The notes under the pieces are model-generated. The model worked only from the letters and a program-made list of their open reading frames with translations, was not told where the DNA came from and searched no databases. Below, piece after piece: positions 56,339 to 64,000 of a stretch of DNA of 64,000 nt (its first letter is position 1; the number at the start of each line of letters is the position of its first letter). This DNA comes from PNON01 sp964387025 (GTDB lineage: Bacteria; Chloroflexota; Anaerolineae; Anaerolineales; Anaerolineaceae), in the NCBI GenBank assembly GCA_964387025.1, contig CAYLUZ010000001.1, positions 372,001 to 436,000 of the forward strand, read 5' to 3'. The position numbers were made by a program, and so were the translations under genes.

Positions 56339-58276
56339 TTAAGTGGTTGCGCCTTCTGCAATGGGGAGAACCACGGTTACGTTTGTTCCCTTTTCTATGG
56401 TTGAATCGACCCAAATCCTGCCCTGGTGGGTTTCGATGATGGATTTTACGATCGATAAACCCAACCCGGAGCCGGGGATATCGGATGTGGTATTACTGGC
56501 CCGGTAAAATTTATCGAAAATATACGGCATATCCAAAGCAGGTATACCGTTGCCTGTGTCTGAAACAAGCAGGATCAGCTGTTTTCCATCCACTTGCGCT
56601 TCTACTTTAATCTTTCCACCTTCGGGGGTGTAAGTAATGGCGTTATCTAATAAATTATCGACCATTTGCCGAATTTGAATTGGATTTCCATACAATGGAG
56701 GTAGATCTTTCTTATAGTTCTTGGATAAGGTGAGACTCCCTTTTTTCAACCTCTCATCCACTGAAGTTAGGGATGAATTCAGAATATCGGATAGAGATAT
56801 GGTCTCTTTCCTGGTATCAAACCCACTTTCGATCCTTCCGAGGTTGAGCAAATCGTTGACCAGGGAAGTGATGCTGTGAACGCTGGTTTGTACACGATTG
56901 ATAAAATCCCGCTGCAGGTCGTTGATCGGTCCGGCGCGGTCCAGCAATTCGATATAACCCAGAATGGCTGTCAGCGGGGAGCGCAAATCATGCGAGATCG
57001 TGCTCACAAAATCGCTTTTAAGGCGATCGAGTTTTTTATGATAGGTAATATCATGAAATGTTATAGCAATGCCTACATCCGTGATGGGAGTGAACTGTGC
57101 AGAGAAAACCCTCCCATCATCCAATTCGATTTCACATTGATTGGGGTAATGTTCGCTACCAGGTGACTTTAATAGTTCCAGTAATTCTGTTTTTTGGATA
57201 ACGTCTGTAAATTGTTTCCCGATAAAACTTCCATCACCGAGATTAAAGGCTGCCCGGGCAGTCTGGTTCACAAGCATGAAGCGTTGATCCGGATCCAAAA
57301 CCATGACACCATCTTGAATATTTGTCAGGATGGTTTCAAGTTTATTACGGTCCGATGTGGCGGTTGTGTATAAATGAGCATTTTCAATAGCTATTACTGC
57401 ATAATCAGCAACAGTTGATACCAATTTGACGTGGTGGTCAGAAAAGGCTGTACGGTTATGGCGGTTATCCACCCCAAGCACACCGACGATCTGCCCCCGA
57501 CTTTGAAGAGGAACGTAGATCAGGCTATGGACCAGATAGGAGGTTTTAATTTTTTGAGGGGTTTGTTCGTCCAGTAAGACTGCCTGGCCGGTACGAATTA
57601 CACTTCCTGCGAGAGTGTCGTGAATGGGTAAGCGGAAAGTGCGCACAAATTCTTCCTGAAAGTTGCGGGAAGCGCGCATATATAATTCCCCTGAAATATC
57701 ATCCAAAAGCAACAGGCTGCCTTCTTCTGCGCCGGTGAGGTCCACTGCAGCATCCACCACAGAAGCCAGAACATAATCCAAATTTAACGACGCAGTGATC
57801 GAACGGCCAAGTTGCGCCAGGGTTTCGATCTCATCCATCCGGTGCTGTAAGCTGGCTGTTGCCCGTTTGGACTCCAGGATGACCCAATCTTTACGAAATT
57901 TCGCCTGACGAATACTGCGTTGCACTGCCTGCAAGATATCTTCAGTATGAAGTGGAAGGCAAAGGTAATCGGTCACACCAGACCGGAGAGCTTCCTTTAA
58001 GAGTTCCGGAGAGTCAGAATTTACGAAGAGTAAAACAGGTAACGCCGGGAACCGACGGATGAGGTTTCTGGCAAGGTCCAAGCCATTTCCATCAGTCAAT
58101 TTTTCACCGAGGATGACAATGGAAGGCTGGCTGGTCTCAATCAGCTTTTCAGAGCTGAGCTTATCCCTGGCTGAAGTGACGGCATAGCCGGCAGACCGTA
58201 AAACACGTTCCAATAGATAATTCGCCTGGTTATCAGAAATGATCACAAAGACTGATTCTTTACTGTTTTCTGGCAT
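56339..58276 (-). CDS. histidine kinase with pseudo-receiver, GAF and PAS domains
   Basis: A 645-residue soluble protein. Residues about 5-125 form a receiver fold, but the phospho-Asp position reads IVILGEKLTDG (Gly at codon 58106-58108) and the conserved Lys is Leu (DYLCLPL), so it should not be phosphorylated. A GAF domain (about 150-305) and a PAS domain (about 320-420) follow. The kinase core is intact: FVSTISHDLRSPLTAI (phospho-His), DNLLDNAITYTPEGG, SDTGNGIP and GSGLGLSI. It lies 35 bp after a related gene with the opposite set of defects. Confidence 0.9.
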   Translation of the reverse strand: MPENSKESVFVIISDNQANYLLERVLRSAGYAVTSARDKLSSEKLIETSQPSIVILGEKLTDGNGLDLARNLIRRFPALPVLLFVNSDSPELLKEALRSGVTDYLCLPLHTEDILQAVQRSIRQAKFRKDWVILESKRATASLQHRMDEIETLAQLGRSITASLNLDYVLASVVDAAVDLTGAEEGSLLLLDDISGELYMRASRNFQEEFVRTFRLPIHDTLAGSVIRTGQAVLLDEQTPQKIKTSYLVHSLIYVPLQSRGQIVGVLGVDNRHNRTAFSDHHVKLVSTVADYAVIAIENAHLYTTATSDRNKLETILTNIQDGVMVLDPDQRFMLVNQTARAAFNLGDGSFIGKQFTDVIQKTELLELLKSPGSEHYPNQCEIELDDGRVFSAQFTPITDVGIAITFHDITYHKKLDRLKSDFVSTISHDLRSPLTAILGYIELLDRAGPINDLQRDFINRVQTSVHSITSLVNDLLNLGRIESGFDTRKETISLSDILNSSLTSVDERLKKGSLTLSKNYKKDLPPLYGNPIQIRQMVDNLLDNAITYTPEGGKIKVEAQVDGKQLILLVSDTGNGIPALDMPYIFDKFYRASNTTSDIPGSGLGLSIVKSIIETHQGRIWVDSTIEKGTNVTVVLPIAEGATT

Positions 58277-58311
58277 GCTTTAGTTCCCCAAAATATTGTT
58301 AGACTTTTCCA

Positions 58312-59967
58312 TTAAGCAGGAGGGAGGAGCGTAAAGTGGAAAATTGATCCCTGTCCCTGACTTGACTCCACCCATACCTTGCCACCATGGGCTGATATAA
58401 GTTCTTTTACCTGGGTTAATGCCTGTGTATTCATATCCGATTTTTCAGAAGAAGACCGTTTTTGGGGTTTGTCTTCATCACCAAGAGGGGAGAGCTGGTT
58501 GGTGTCTATCTCAGAAGTAGAATTTTTAATGAATCCATGGACCTGTCCATCGATCATTTTTTCGACCTTTAGTGAAACCTGCCCACCATGCGGGCAGCGG
58601 CGGAGTGCATTTGTTAGTAATTTATCAAAGATCTCGGTCACCTGGCCTGGATCAGCATAGGCGAAGATCTCGTCCAAAGAAAAGTCAGCGGTGAGAATGA
58701 TATCGTCCTCTTCAGCTGCACGTTTGAATCGTTCCATAACCTCATTGCCAAGCGGAACAATATTGATCGCTTTCATTTGAGCAGGCAAGGGACTTGTTGG
58801 AATCTTAAGTACTTTCTCAACCTGGTTGATCACCTCAATTAGATTATCACGAACAGAATCCAACTTGCCAAGCTGTTCTTTTGATAATTTTCCACTCAGT
58901 TCTGCAGCCAGCATCTCGAGGGAATTATTCGCTTCTTCAAGAGGAGATGTCAATTCTTTACCGGCATTTTTAATGAATTCATTTTTGGATTTTTCGCCTG
59001 CCTGGGCGTTTTCGGCGGCCCGCTGCATATATTTGGCTCGTTCTTCAAGAGCCCGGAACAACCTGGCGTTCACCAGAGAGATGGATGCGTAATCGGCGAC
59101 TGCCTCGACCAGTTTTTGTTCACTGCCATTGAATGGCCGTGGGGCTTTGCGGACAATTACCAGAAGGGCAATGACCCTTTTTTGCACTTTAACCGGTGCA
59201 ATCAATGCTGATTGGCCCAGATCATTTACCTTGAATCTTTTTAGGGGCTCGCCATGAATGGCAAGGGTCTCTCCGCTCATTGCTACCAGGGAAGAAATAC
59301 CATCATCCCAGGGTTGATTCAACTTATAGTGAAGAGAAACAGGAAGGTTTTGATGTGCTGCCAGGACAAAGGGTTTTTCGCCTTCATCCCTCACCAGGAA
59401 CCACCCCAGGTCACCGGAAGAAACCTTTAGGGCGCCATCAACGATCTTGTCAAAAAGCATACCCTGGTCAGTGACCGAGGTGACTGCTTTACCAATTGAA
59501 AATATAGTGGTCAACTCGCGAACACGGTTTTGGAGTTCAAGGTTGGTCTGCTGGAGCTGCCTATCCAACCTTTCGCGTTCACGGCGATCATGAACCTGTT
59601 TAAGCACACGTTCCACAACTGCAACCACTTCCGCTTCGCGCACAGGCCAAAGAAGAAAATCTGTAGCTCCCAGGCGGAAAGACTGGACGAGGTTCTCTTC
59701 ACCGCCTTTTTTTGTTAATGCAATGATCGGGGTGGCAATACCCTGGGACGAGAGGGCGACCATCAGATCTTTTCCACTTAAACTGGGCAGATTGAGGTCA
59801 ACGATCATTATGTCAGGGACAAACTGAATGGCTTTGGCGATGGCTGTTTGAGCATCCCCTGCCGTTTGTACTTGATACCCCATCGACTGAAGGGCTTGCC
59901 TGCCGATCAAATCGCAAATATCAGCATCATTCTCAACAATTAATATACGATCACGATTCGTTCCCAT
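58312..59967 (-). CDS. receiver-GAF protein with degenerate kinase core
   Basis: A 551-residue soluble protein. The receiver (about 6-125) keeps the phospho-Asp (IMIVDLNLPSLSG) and Thr (ALTKKG), but the Lys is replaced (LLWPV). A GAF domain and a helical linker follow. Where the phospho-His should be, the block reads FIKNAGKELTSPLEE, with Lys (codon 58957-58959). In the ATPase-like domain the N box is recognisable (LLTNALRRCP), but the DxGxGI and GxGLGL boxes are missing. It is probably a pseudokinase. ATG 59967 is chosen because the receiver begins right after it; 44 more codons upstream look non-coding. Confidence 0.85.
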   Translation of the reverse strand: MGTNRDRILIVENDADICDLIGRQALQSMGYQVQTAGDAQTAIAKAIQFVPDIMIVDLNLPSLSGKDLMVALSSQGIATPIIALTKKGGEENLVQSFRLGATDFLLWPVREAEVVAVVERVLKQVHDRRERERLDRQLQQTNLELQNRVRELTTIFSIGKAVTSVTDQGMLFDKIVDGALKVSSGDLGWFLVRDEGEKPFVLAAHQNLPVSLHYKLNQPWDDGISSLVAMSGETLAIHGEPLKRFKVNDLGQSALIAPVKVQKRVIALLVIVRKAPRPFNGSEQKLVEAVADYASISLVNARLFRALEERAKYMQRAAENAQAGEKSKNEFIKNAGKELTSPLEEANNSLEMLAAELSGKLSKEQLGKLDSVRDNLIEVINQVEKVLKIPTSPLPAQMKAINIVPLGNEVMERFKRAAEEDDIILTADFSLDEIFAYADPGQVTEIFDKLLTNALRRCPHGGQVSLKVEKMIDGQVHGFIKNSTSEIDTNQLSPLGDEDKPQKRSSSEKSDMNTQALTQVKELISAHGGKVWVESSQGQGSIFHFTLLPPA

Positions 59968-60075
59968 GCGGTTAATAATAGCATTAATTATTAAAAAATG
60001 GACAGTCAAGTGAAATTTCGAATGGAAATCCACCGAAAAGGATCCGATCTCAATTTGAAAAAGAATAATATTTAC

Positions 60076-60093
60076 ATAGTTTGTACAAACTAT
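60076..60093. promoter_or_regulatory. PadR operator candidate 1
   Basis: ATAGTTTGTACAAACTAT, an 18-bp perfect palindrome. The TTTGTACAAA centre is like known PadR sites. Confidence 0.7.
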
Positions 60094-60120
60094 TTGCACA
60101 GAATTGATAAGTCGAATATT

Positions 60121-60138
60121 ATAGTCAGTATTGACTAT
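60121..60138. promoter_or_regulatory. PadR operator candidate 2
   Basis: ATAGTCA-GTAT-TGACTAT, perfect 7-bp arms, 13 bp before the PadR start. Both palindromes share ATAGT/ACTAT ends. Confidence 0.65.
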
Positions 60139-60151
60139 ATTGGAGTCTGGA

Positions 60152-60664
60152 ATGGAAAATGAATTATTAATTCTAGGTTTGCTCAGAGATCAAGCCATGC
60201 ACGGATATCAACTGATGGACAGGATCCATAAAGTGATGTCCGTTTGTGCAGACCTTAAGCGACCTACATCCTATTTCATACTTGAAAAGATGAAGGGAAG
60301 AGGCTGGGTGACCTCCACAACGGTCAAAGACGGAAAACGACCGGAACGCAGGGTATATCAGATCACGGAGGCCGGTGAAAGCGCTTACCAGGCCATTTTA
60401 CGGGAAAGTTTGCGGACACCATTGAAAATGGATTCCAGGGGAGATATCGTTTTTGGTTTCATTCAAGATCTTCCCAATGAGGAATCGATCACCCTTCTGG
60501 ATGAACGCAAACAACTTTTGGAAAATGACCTTGCAGAAGTCCGGTCCATCCCAGCTCATTCTGGTGGACCAAAATGGGTCATCGAACACAGAGAACAAAC
60601 CATTGAACGGGAAATTCAGTGGGTCAATCAAATCATTGGAAGATTATCCAATCCACAGGAGTAA
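60152..60664 (+). CDS. PadR-family transcriptional regulator
   Basis: A 170-residue regulator. The winged helix is ILGLLRDQAMHGYQLMDRIHKV and TSYFILEKMKGRGWVTSTTV, with the wing RPERRVYQITEAGESAY. The C-terminal half is a helical dimerisation domain (DERKQLLENDLAEVRSI, IEREIQWVNQIIGRL). ATG 60152 is chosen over an in-frame TTG that lies inside the palindrome. It is 3 bp upstream of an MFS exporter gene. It probably represses both genes until a drug-like ligand binds. Confidence 0.9.
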   Translation: MENELLILGLLRDQAMHGYQLMDRIHKVMSVCADLKRPTSYFILEKMKGRGWVTSTTVKDGKRPERRVYQITEAGESAYQAILRESLRTPLKMDSRGDIVFGFIQDLPNEESITLLDERKQLLENDLAEVRSIPAHSGGPKWVIEHREQTIEREIQWVNQIIGRLSNPQE

Positions 60665-60667
60665 TGA

Positions 60668-62023
60668 ATGTCTGAAACAAATGTTATAGAAAACAAAGAG
60701 CCAATCGATAAATTAGATTTTAAAAAGGTCCTCCCGGTATTCCTGATCGTGTTGATCGATCTAATGGGATTAACAATCATCATTCCTTTAATGCCTTTAT
60801 ATGCAGCCAGTTTTGGAGCTTCACCGGCTATCATCGGGCTGCTGGGTGCGACCTACCCGATGCTTCAATTCGTAGGTTCACCCATACTAGGCAGGTTGTC
60901 TGACCGGTATGGAAGGAAACCGATATTATTGATCAGCCAGTTGGGAACACTTGCAGGGTTTATCCTGCTTGCGAGCGCACATTCCATTTGGCTATTATTC
61001 CTCAGCCGGATGATCGACGGAATATCGGGGGCGAATATCTCCACAGCGCAGGCAGTGATCAGCGACAGTACAAATGAAAAGACGCGTACCCAGGGTTTGG
61101 GTTTATTAGGCGCAGCGTTTGGACTCGGATTTATCATCGGACCGGTAATCGCGTTTCTTTCACTGGCTGCCAGCGGGAATAATTTCCACGTCCCTGCCTG
61201 GGTAGCAGCCGGTTTCTCGTTAATATCCATCCTTGCTACCATTTTCGTCCTGAAAGAGACACTTCCGGTAGGGCAGAGAGGTAAAAATCACAACGCTGAG
61301 ATCTCATTCAAAACCATGGTCGCAGGTTTACGTAAACCCATTACCGGATTTTTACTGATCTTAATGTTCGCTTTTCAACTGGCTTTTGGAGGTTTCGAAC
61401 AGCTTTTATCACTCTTCACCCTCAACCGGCTTGGTTTGGACGCCAGGGGAAATTCGATTCTGTTCGTCTTCGTGGGAATCATCATTGTGCTTGTCCAGGG
61501 ATATTTTATTGGAAAGTGGAGCAAGAAATTTGGCGATAAATGGCTGATCCGAATGGGTTTAATATTGCTGGCAGCCGGTTTACTTATTTCAGGGTTAACT
61601 CCCAAACAGCCTGTACCCTGGTATTCCAGGAGTGCTGTTGAAGCTCAATTAAGTGGAACCCGGACATTACCGGGGGAGACTCCTCCCACCCAAAACTTAA
61701 AAATAGATCTCCCGGTGGAGAAAAATCAGGGCTGGCTGGGTATCATCTGGTTAATGGCAGCCATGATCCCGGCGGCAATCGGCGGGGGAGTTCTGCAGCC
61801 TGCCATCAACAGCCTGCTTACGCGGAGCGTTGATGTCAGTGAAATTGGAGGGATCCTGGGTATATCAGCGGCCATGCTTTCAGGAGCGAACGCGCTTGCC
61901 CCGGTCATTGGTGGAGGGATCTTCCAACTGCTTGGCCCATCCTATCCTTTCCTCATTGGCGGCGGTTTGTTATTTGTCCTCTGGATCCTGGCAAACCGCG
62001 AATTCAGGAAAGCGGCGATATAA
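60668..62023 (+). CDS. MFS exporter, TetA/DHA1 type
   Basis: A 451-residue inner-membrane transporter with 12 predicted segments. Motif A is LSDRYGRKPILLISQLG, the TM1 motif is VLIDLMGLTIIIPLMP, and motif C-like GLGLLGAAFGLGFIIGP follows. An extra loop of about 50 residues lies between TM9 and TM10 (YSRSAVEAQLSGTRTLPGE, TPPTQNLKIDLPVEKN). It should export small drugs by proton antiport. Co-transcribed with the PadR gene. Confidence 0.88.
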   Translation: MSETNVIENKEPIDKLDFKKVLPVFLIVLIDLMGLTIIIPLMPLYAASFGASPAIIGLLGATYPMLQFVGSPILGRLSDRYGRKPILLISQLGTLAGFILLASAHSIWLLFLSRMIDGISGANISTAQAVISDSTNEKTRTQGLGLLGAAFGLGFIIGPVIAFLSLAASGNNFHVPAWVAAGFSLISILATIFVLKETLPVGQRGKNHNAEISFKTMVAGLRKPITGFLLILMFAFQLAFGGFEQLLSLFTLNRLGLDARGNSILFVFVGIIIVLVQGYFIGKWSKKFGDKWLIRMGLILLAAGLLISGLTPKQPVPWYSRSAVEAQLSGTRTLPGETPPTQNLKIDLPVEKNQGWLGIIWLMAAMIPAAIGGGVLQPAINSLLTRSVDVSEIGGILGISAAMLSGANALAPVIGGGIFQLLGPSYPFLIGGGLLFVLWILANREFRKAAI

Positions 62024-62057
62024 ATTCAACTATGACGTGATATCAGGATGCATAAAT

Positions 62058-62092
62058 AAAAATCTGCTGAAATAAATCCTCAGCAGATTTTT
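62058..62092. terminator. bidirectional intrinsic terminator
   Basis: AAAAATCTGCTGA / TCAGCAGATTTTT, 13-bp perfect stem with a 9-base loop. Confidence 0.92.
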
Positions 62093-62112
62093 GAATTATA
62101 CGGTGAAAGGGA

Positions 62113-62703
62113 TTATTTTCGATCCACCCAGCGAGCCAGGGCGGCTGGAGGGGAATAACTACGAAGGGCTGGCAAAATATCTTCCGGAGATTCTGCTTTT
62201 ATGATCAGTTCAAGGTGCTCAGGGTAAAGGAAACCCTCCAGCATGGCATGTTCGATCATTACCGAGAATGGATCAAAATACCCATTAATATTCAATATCC
62301 CTATCGGTTTTTGGTGAATACCGATCTGAGCCCACGTGAGGGCTTCGAGCAGTTCGTAGTAAGTGCCAAAACCACCCGGTAAAGCGATCATCGCATCGGC
62401 AATATCCAGCATGCGGCGTTGCCGGCTCTGGATATCTGCAGTAACTTCAAGGGAGGTCAATTTGGCATGGATGAGCTGTGGCTGGTTCAAGTTTTCAGAA
62501 ACAACGCCGGTAACGGTGCCCCCATGGTTCAACACACTATCGGCCAGAACACCCATCAATCCCGTCTTCCCGGCGCCATAGACCAGGATTATCTTCGATT
62601 CAGCCAGCAGCTTTCCCAGCTGGTTGGCAGCCTGATAATAGACGGGATGAATATCATCTGAAGAACCGCAATATACGCAAATGGAATTCAATTTATTTGT
62701 CAT
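62113..62703 (-). CDS. LOG-family protein (cytokinin riboside 5'-monophosphate phosphoribohydrolase-like)
   Basis: A 196-residue Rossmann-fold enzyme. ICVYCGSSDDIHPVYYQAA is the family start, LVYGAGKTGLMGVLAD holds the phosphate-binding region, and the catalytic pair is in SRQRRMLDIADAMIALPGG with the PGGFGTYYEL signature. LOG proteins split AMP-type nucleotides into base and ribose-5-phosphate. Together with the DNPH1-like protein it makes a second N-glycosidase in the window. It has 24 bp to the HAD gene upstream. Confidence 0.92.
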   Translation of the reverse strand: MTNKLNSICVYCGSSDDIHPVYYQAANQLGKLLAESKIILVYGAGKTGLMGVLADSVLNHGGTVTGVVSENLNQPQLIHAKLTSLEVTADIQSRQRRMLDIADAMIALPGGFGTYYELLEALTWAQIGIHQKPIGILNINGYFDPFSVMIEHAMLEGFLYPEHLELIIKAESPEDILPALRSYSPPAALARWVDRK

Positions 62704-62727
62704 GATATTAAAATTATAGCGTATTTA

Positions 62728-63417
62728 TTAGATAGCCGGGCGCAACAGGTAATCTGCCACTTGGGCAGTATGTTTCAAGATCAGGTCTGCACCGGCTTTT
62801 CTCAATTCGGTTTCGTCGCCAAACCCGCAGAGAACACCAATACTTTGAGCGCCGGCTTTTCGAGCGGATAAGATGTCGACCGTGGTATCTCCGATCATCA
62901 AACATTCTTCGGGTTTTACTCCGGCCAGAGAGGCAGCATGCAGGATCGGATCGGGATAGGGTTTGGTGTGCGCACAGGTCTGAGCAGAGATGATGGAGTG
63001 GAACCGTGGAGAGAGGTTGAAATAATCCAGAAAAGCTATTGTGCCGAACTGATCCCTGGCTGAAATAATGGACATTGGATATTGGACTGAGAGTTGATCG
63101 AGGGTGGGGATGATATCTTTGATCAACCAGAAGGGCGGCTTTCTTTTCCCTATTCCCAATTTATTGAAGCGGTTGATGATCCACGCGATCTCATCGTCAA
63201 TTCCCAGGCGGTCGGGGATGCTGAAAACCAGGTTGGCAGGTGTTTCCAACCCGAGGATGACCCGCCGGGCGATGTTATACGTATCCAGGGACGGATAAAC
63301 ACTGGTGATGAAGGATATCCAGCGGTAGAGTTTGTTGACCATGACATCATCGGTATCGCTGATGGTGCCATCGACATCAAAACATAATAATTTCACACGC
63401 TGGATATCAATTGCCAT
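62728..63417 (-). CDS. HAD-superfamily phosphatase
   Basis: A 229-residue hydrolase: motif I LCFDVDGTISDTDD, motif II SIISARDQFGT, motif III Lys in HTKPYPDPIL and motif IV MIGDTTVDILSARKAG. The C1 helical cap (about 20-100) is of the phosphoglycolate-phosphatase/Gph type. The substrate is unknown. It precedes the LOG gene on the same strand, so the phosphatase might act on related sugar or nucleotide phosphates. Confidence 0.88.
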   Translation of the reverse strand: MAIDIQRVKLLCFDVDGTISDTDDVMVNKLYRWISFITSVYPSLDTYNIARRVILGLETPANLVFSIPDRLGIDDEIAWIINRFNKLGIGKRKPPFWLIKDIIPTLDQLSVQYPMSIISARDQFGTIAFLDYFNLSPRFHSIISAQTCAHTKPYPDPILHAASLAGVKPEECLMIGDTTVDILSARKAGAQSIGVLCGFGDETELRKAGADLILKHTAQVADYLLRPAI

Positions 63418-63789
63418 TTATGAAACCTCGAAGATGGATACTATGCTCCCGGTGTCAATTATTCTTGCTGGAGATGGGATTAAAGCATGCATAATGAATA
63501 TTATTGTAATCGGAGTTACTTCAACGGACAACCGGGGTGCGAAGAATGTTCCGCAAATGGGTGGTGCCCCAATTACCTCCGTTTTTTATTGACTTATAAT
63601 TAATCCAGTGGATCGCACACCCCTAATCCCAGCCTTCCACCTGGCGGCACTATGTCCCCGGGGAAGGTGCTTGTAGGGTGGAGGATTAGGGAGAGGAAAA
63701 TCTAGAATGCGGGGAAGGGGTATACTTCATTCGAGACCTTGCGGTCAAGAACATTCATGCATTCAAGTGCAAATGGGAGGAAAACAAGG
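63418..63789. other. non-coding spacer
   Basis: This 372-base stretch holds no convincing gene. It contains the palindromic repeat at 63621-63691 and, just before the next gene, the GGGAGG ribosome site. Confidence 0.6.
63621..63691. repeat. palindromic intergenic repeat
   Basis: Outer arms CCCTAATCC (63621-63629) and GGATTAGGG (63683-63691), inner arms CCTTCC (63633-63638) and GGAAGG (63662-63667) with CCCCGGGG next to the latter. The CCCTAATCC end resembles dispersed repeats of many bacterial genomes. Confidence 0.55.
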
Positions 63790-64000
63790 ATGAAAAAATG
63801 TTTAATATTGTTGGGAATATTGATATTCTTACTATCTTCATGTAAAACCGAATCTAATACCATACCAACTATGGACGTGCCAGTTGGTCCAACGGTTTCC
63901 GTCGCAGTTCCACCGACAGGTACCAACACTCAACTAGTAACCTCGACCCCGACGGCAACCGCAACTCCACCCGCAGAAACAATACAAAAGACAATTAATT
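63790..64000 (+). CDS. lipoprotein (5' part only)
   Basis: 70 codons of an open frame that runs off the window. It encodes a signal peptide (KKCLILLGILIFLL) with lipobox LSSC (Cys18), then a Thr/Pro-rich linker (TSTPTATATPPAET) like those of the other lipoproteins in the window. GGGAGG 9 bp upstream supports the start. The functional domain is not visible. Confidence 0.75.
   Translation, partial: MKKCLILLGILIFLLSSCKTESNTIPTMDVPVGPTVSVAVPPTGTNTQLVTSTPTATATPPAETIQKTIN

Noticed and set aside
1..64000. CRISPR arrays, insertion sequences, integrases or toxin-antitoxin pairs
   Set aside because: I looked for regular direct repeats, transposase motifs and small paired genes on both strands and saw none.

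Overview
The window reads as an ordinary chromosomal stretch of a free-living bacterium of moderate GC content, most likely a member of Chloroflexota close to the Anaerolineae. This is inferred from the many Thr/Pro-rich lipoproteins with TPTxTxTP-like linkers, an FMN-riboswitch-controlled RibXY-type ABC transporter, duplicated SIMPL, FAS1 and SH3-like lipoproteins, and DUF5667/ECF sigma pairs. No phage, insertion sequence, plasmid or CRISPR array is visible. Genes are dense, often in short operons separated by strong intrinsic terminators, many of them bidirectional.

Layout. 1-3606: two SIMPL-domain secreted proteins, an ArsR/DUF2087 regulator and a B12-binding radical SAM enzyme. 3817-6591: a complete FMN riboswitch with antiterminator and terminator, followed by a three-gene ABC importer. 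6607-12213: a lipoprotein, methylthioribose-1-phosphate isomerase (mtnA), an M24 peptidase, a 14-TM drug exporter and a LamG-like protein. 12325-19033: a FadR-like regulator, an alkyl-DHAP-synthase-like flavoprotein, a GlpD-like dehydrogenase and an FGGY kinase, which together look like a glycerol-3-phosphate/ether-lipid module, interrupted by a double-FAS1 lipoprotein on the other strand. 19325-23004: a MarR regulator with two matching operators, an ATC-hydrolase-like protein, a Cys-rich DUF3795 protein, a membrane protein and a CrtI-like flavoprotein. 23084-31799: lipoproteins, a DUF3592 protein, a GC-richer ABC-2 cassette with its own winged-helix regulator and a promoter/operator, tandem SH3-like lipoproteins and membrane proteins.

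31912-44815: a phosphotransferase, a GyrI-like fusion, a NarL-type two-component system, an acyltransferase, a transglutaminase-like protein, surE, tRNA-Arg, and the operon guaA - membrane protein - VWA/FHA protein - PP2C phosphatase. 44918-52337: a GH13 enzyme, a holin-4 family protein, an operon maf - MecA-like penicillin-binding protein - rsgA - YciI, and a divergent salvage pair, xpt plus a DNPH1-like hydrolase. 52450-56256: a DUF2202 protein, a NapH-like polyferredoxin, a protein with two repeats of an IKG/TGKxT motif, then an ECF sigma factor with a Gln-rich DUF5667 membrane partner. 56339-59967: two large sensory proteins whose defects are complementary. 60076-64000: PadR plus an MFS exporter under two perfect palindromes, LOG, a HAD phosphatase and the start of another lipoprotein.

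The most notable observations are: the riboswitch mechanism, which can be read base by base; the complementary degenerate hybrid kinases; the FadR/AGPS-like/GlpD/FGGY module; and two gene relics in spacers (19108-19224 and 31229-31492) that match the 3' ends of intact genes nearby. No system that is clearly new to science was found. The best candidates for undescribed biology are the sensory pair and the polyferredoxin/IKG-repeat operon.
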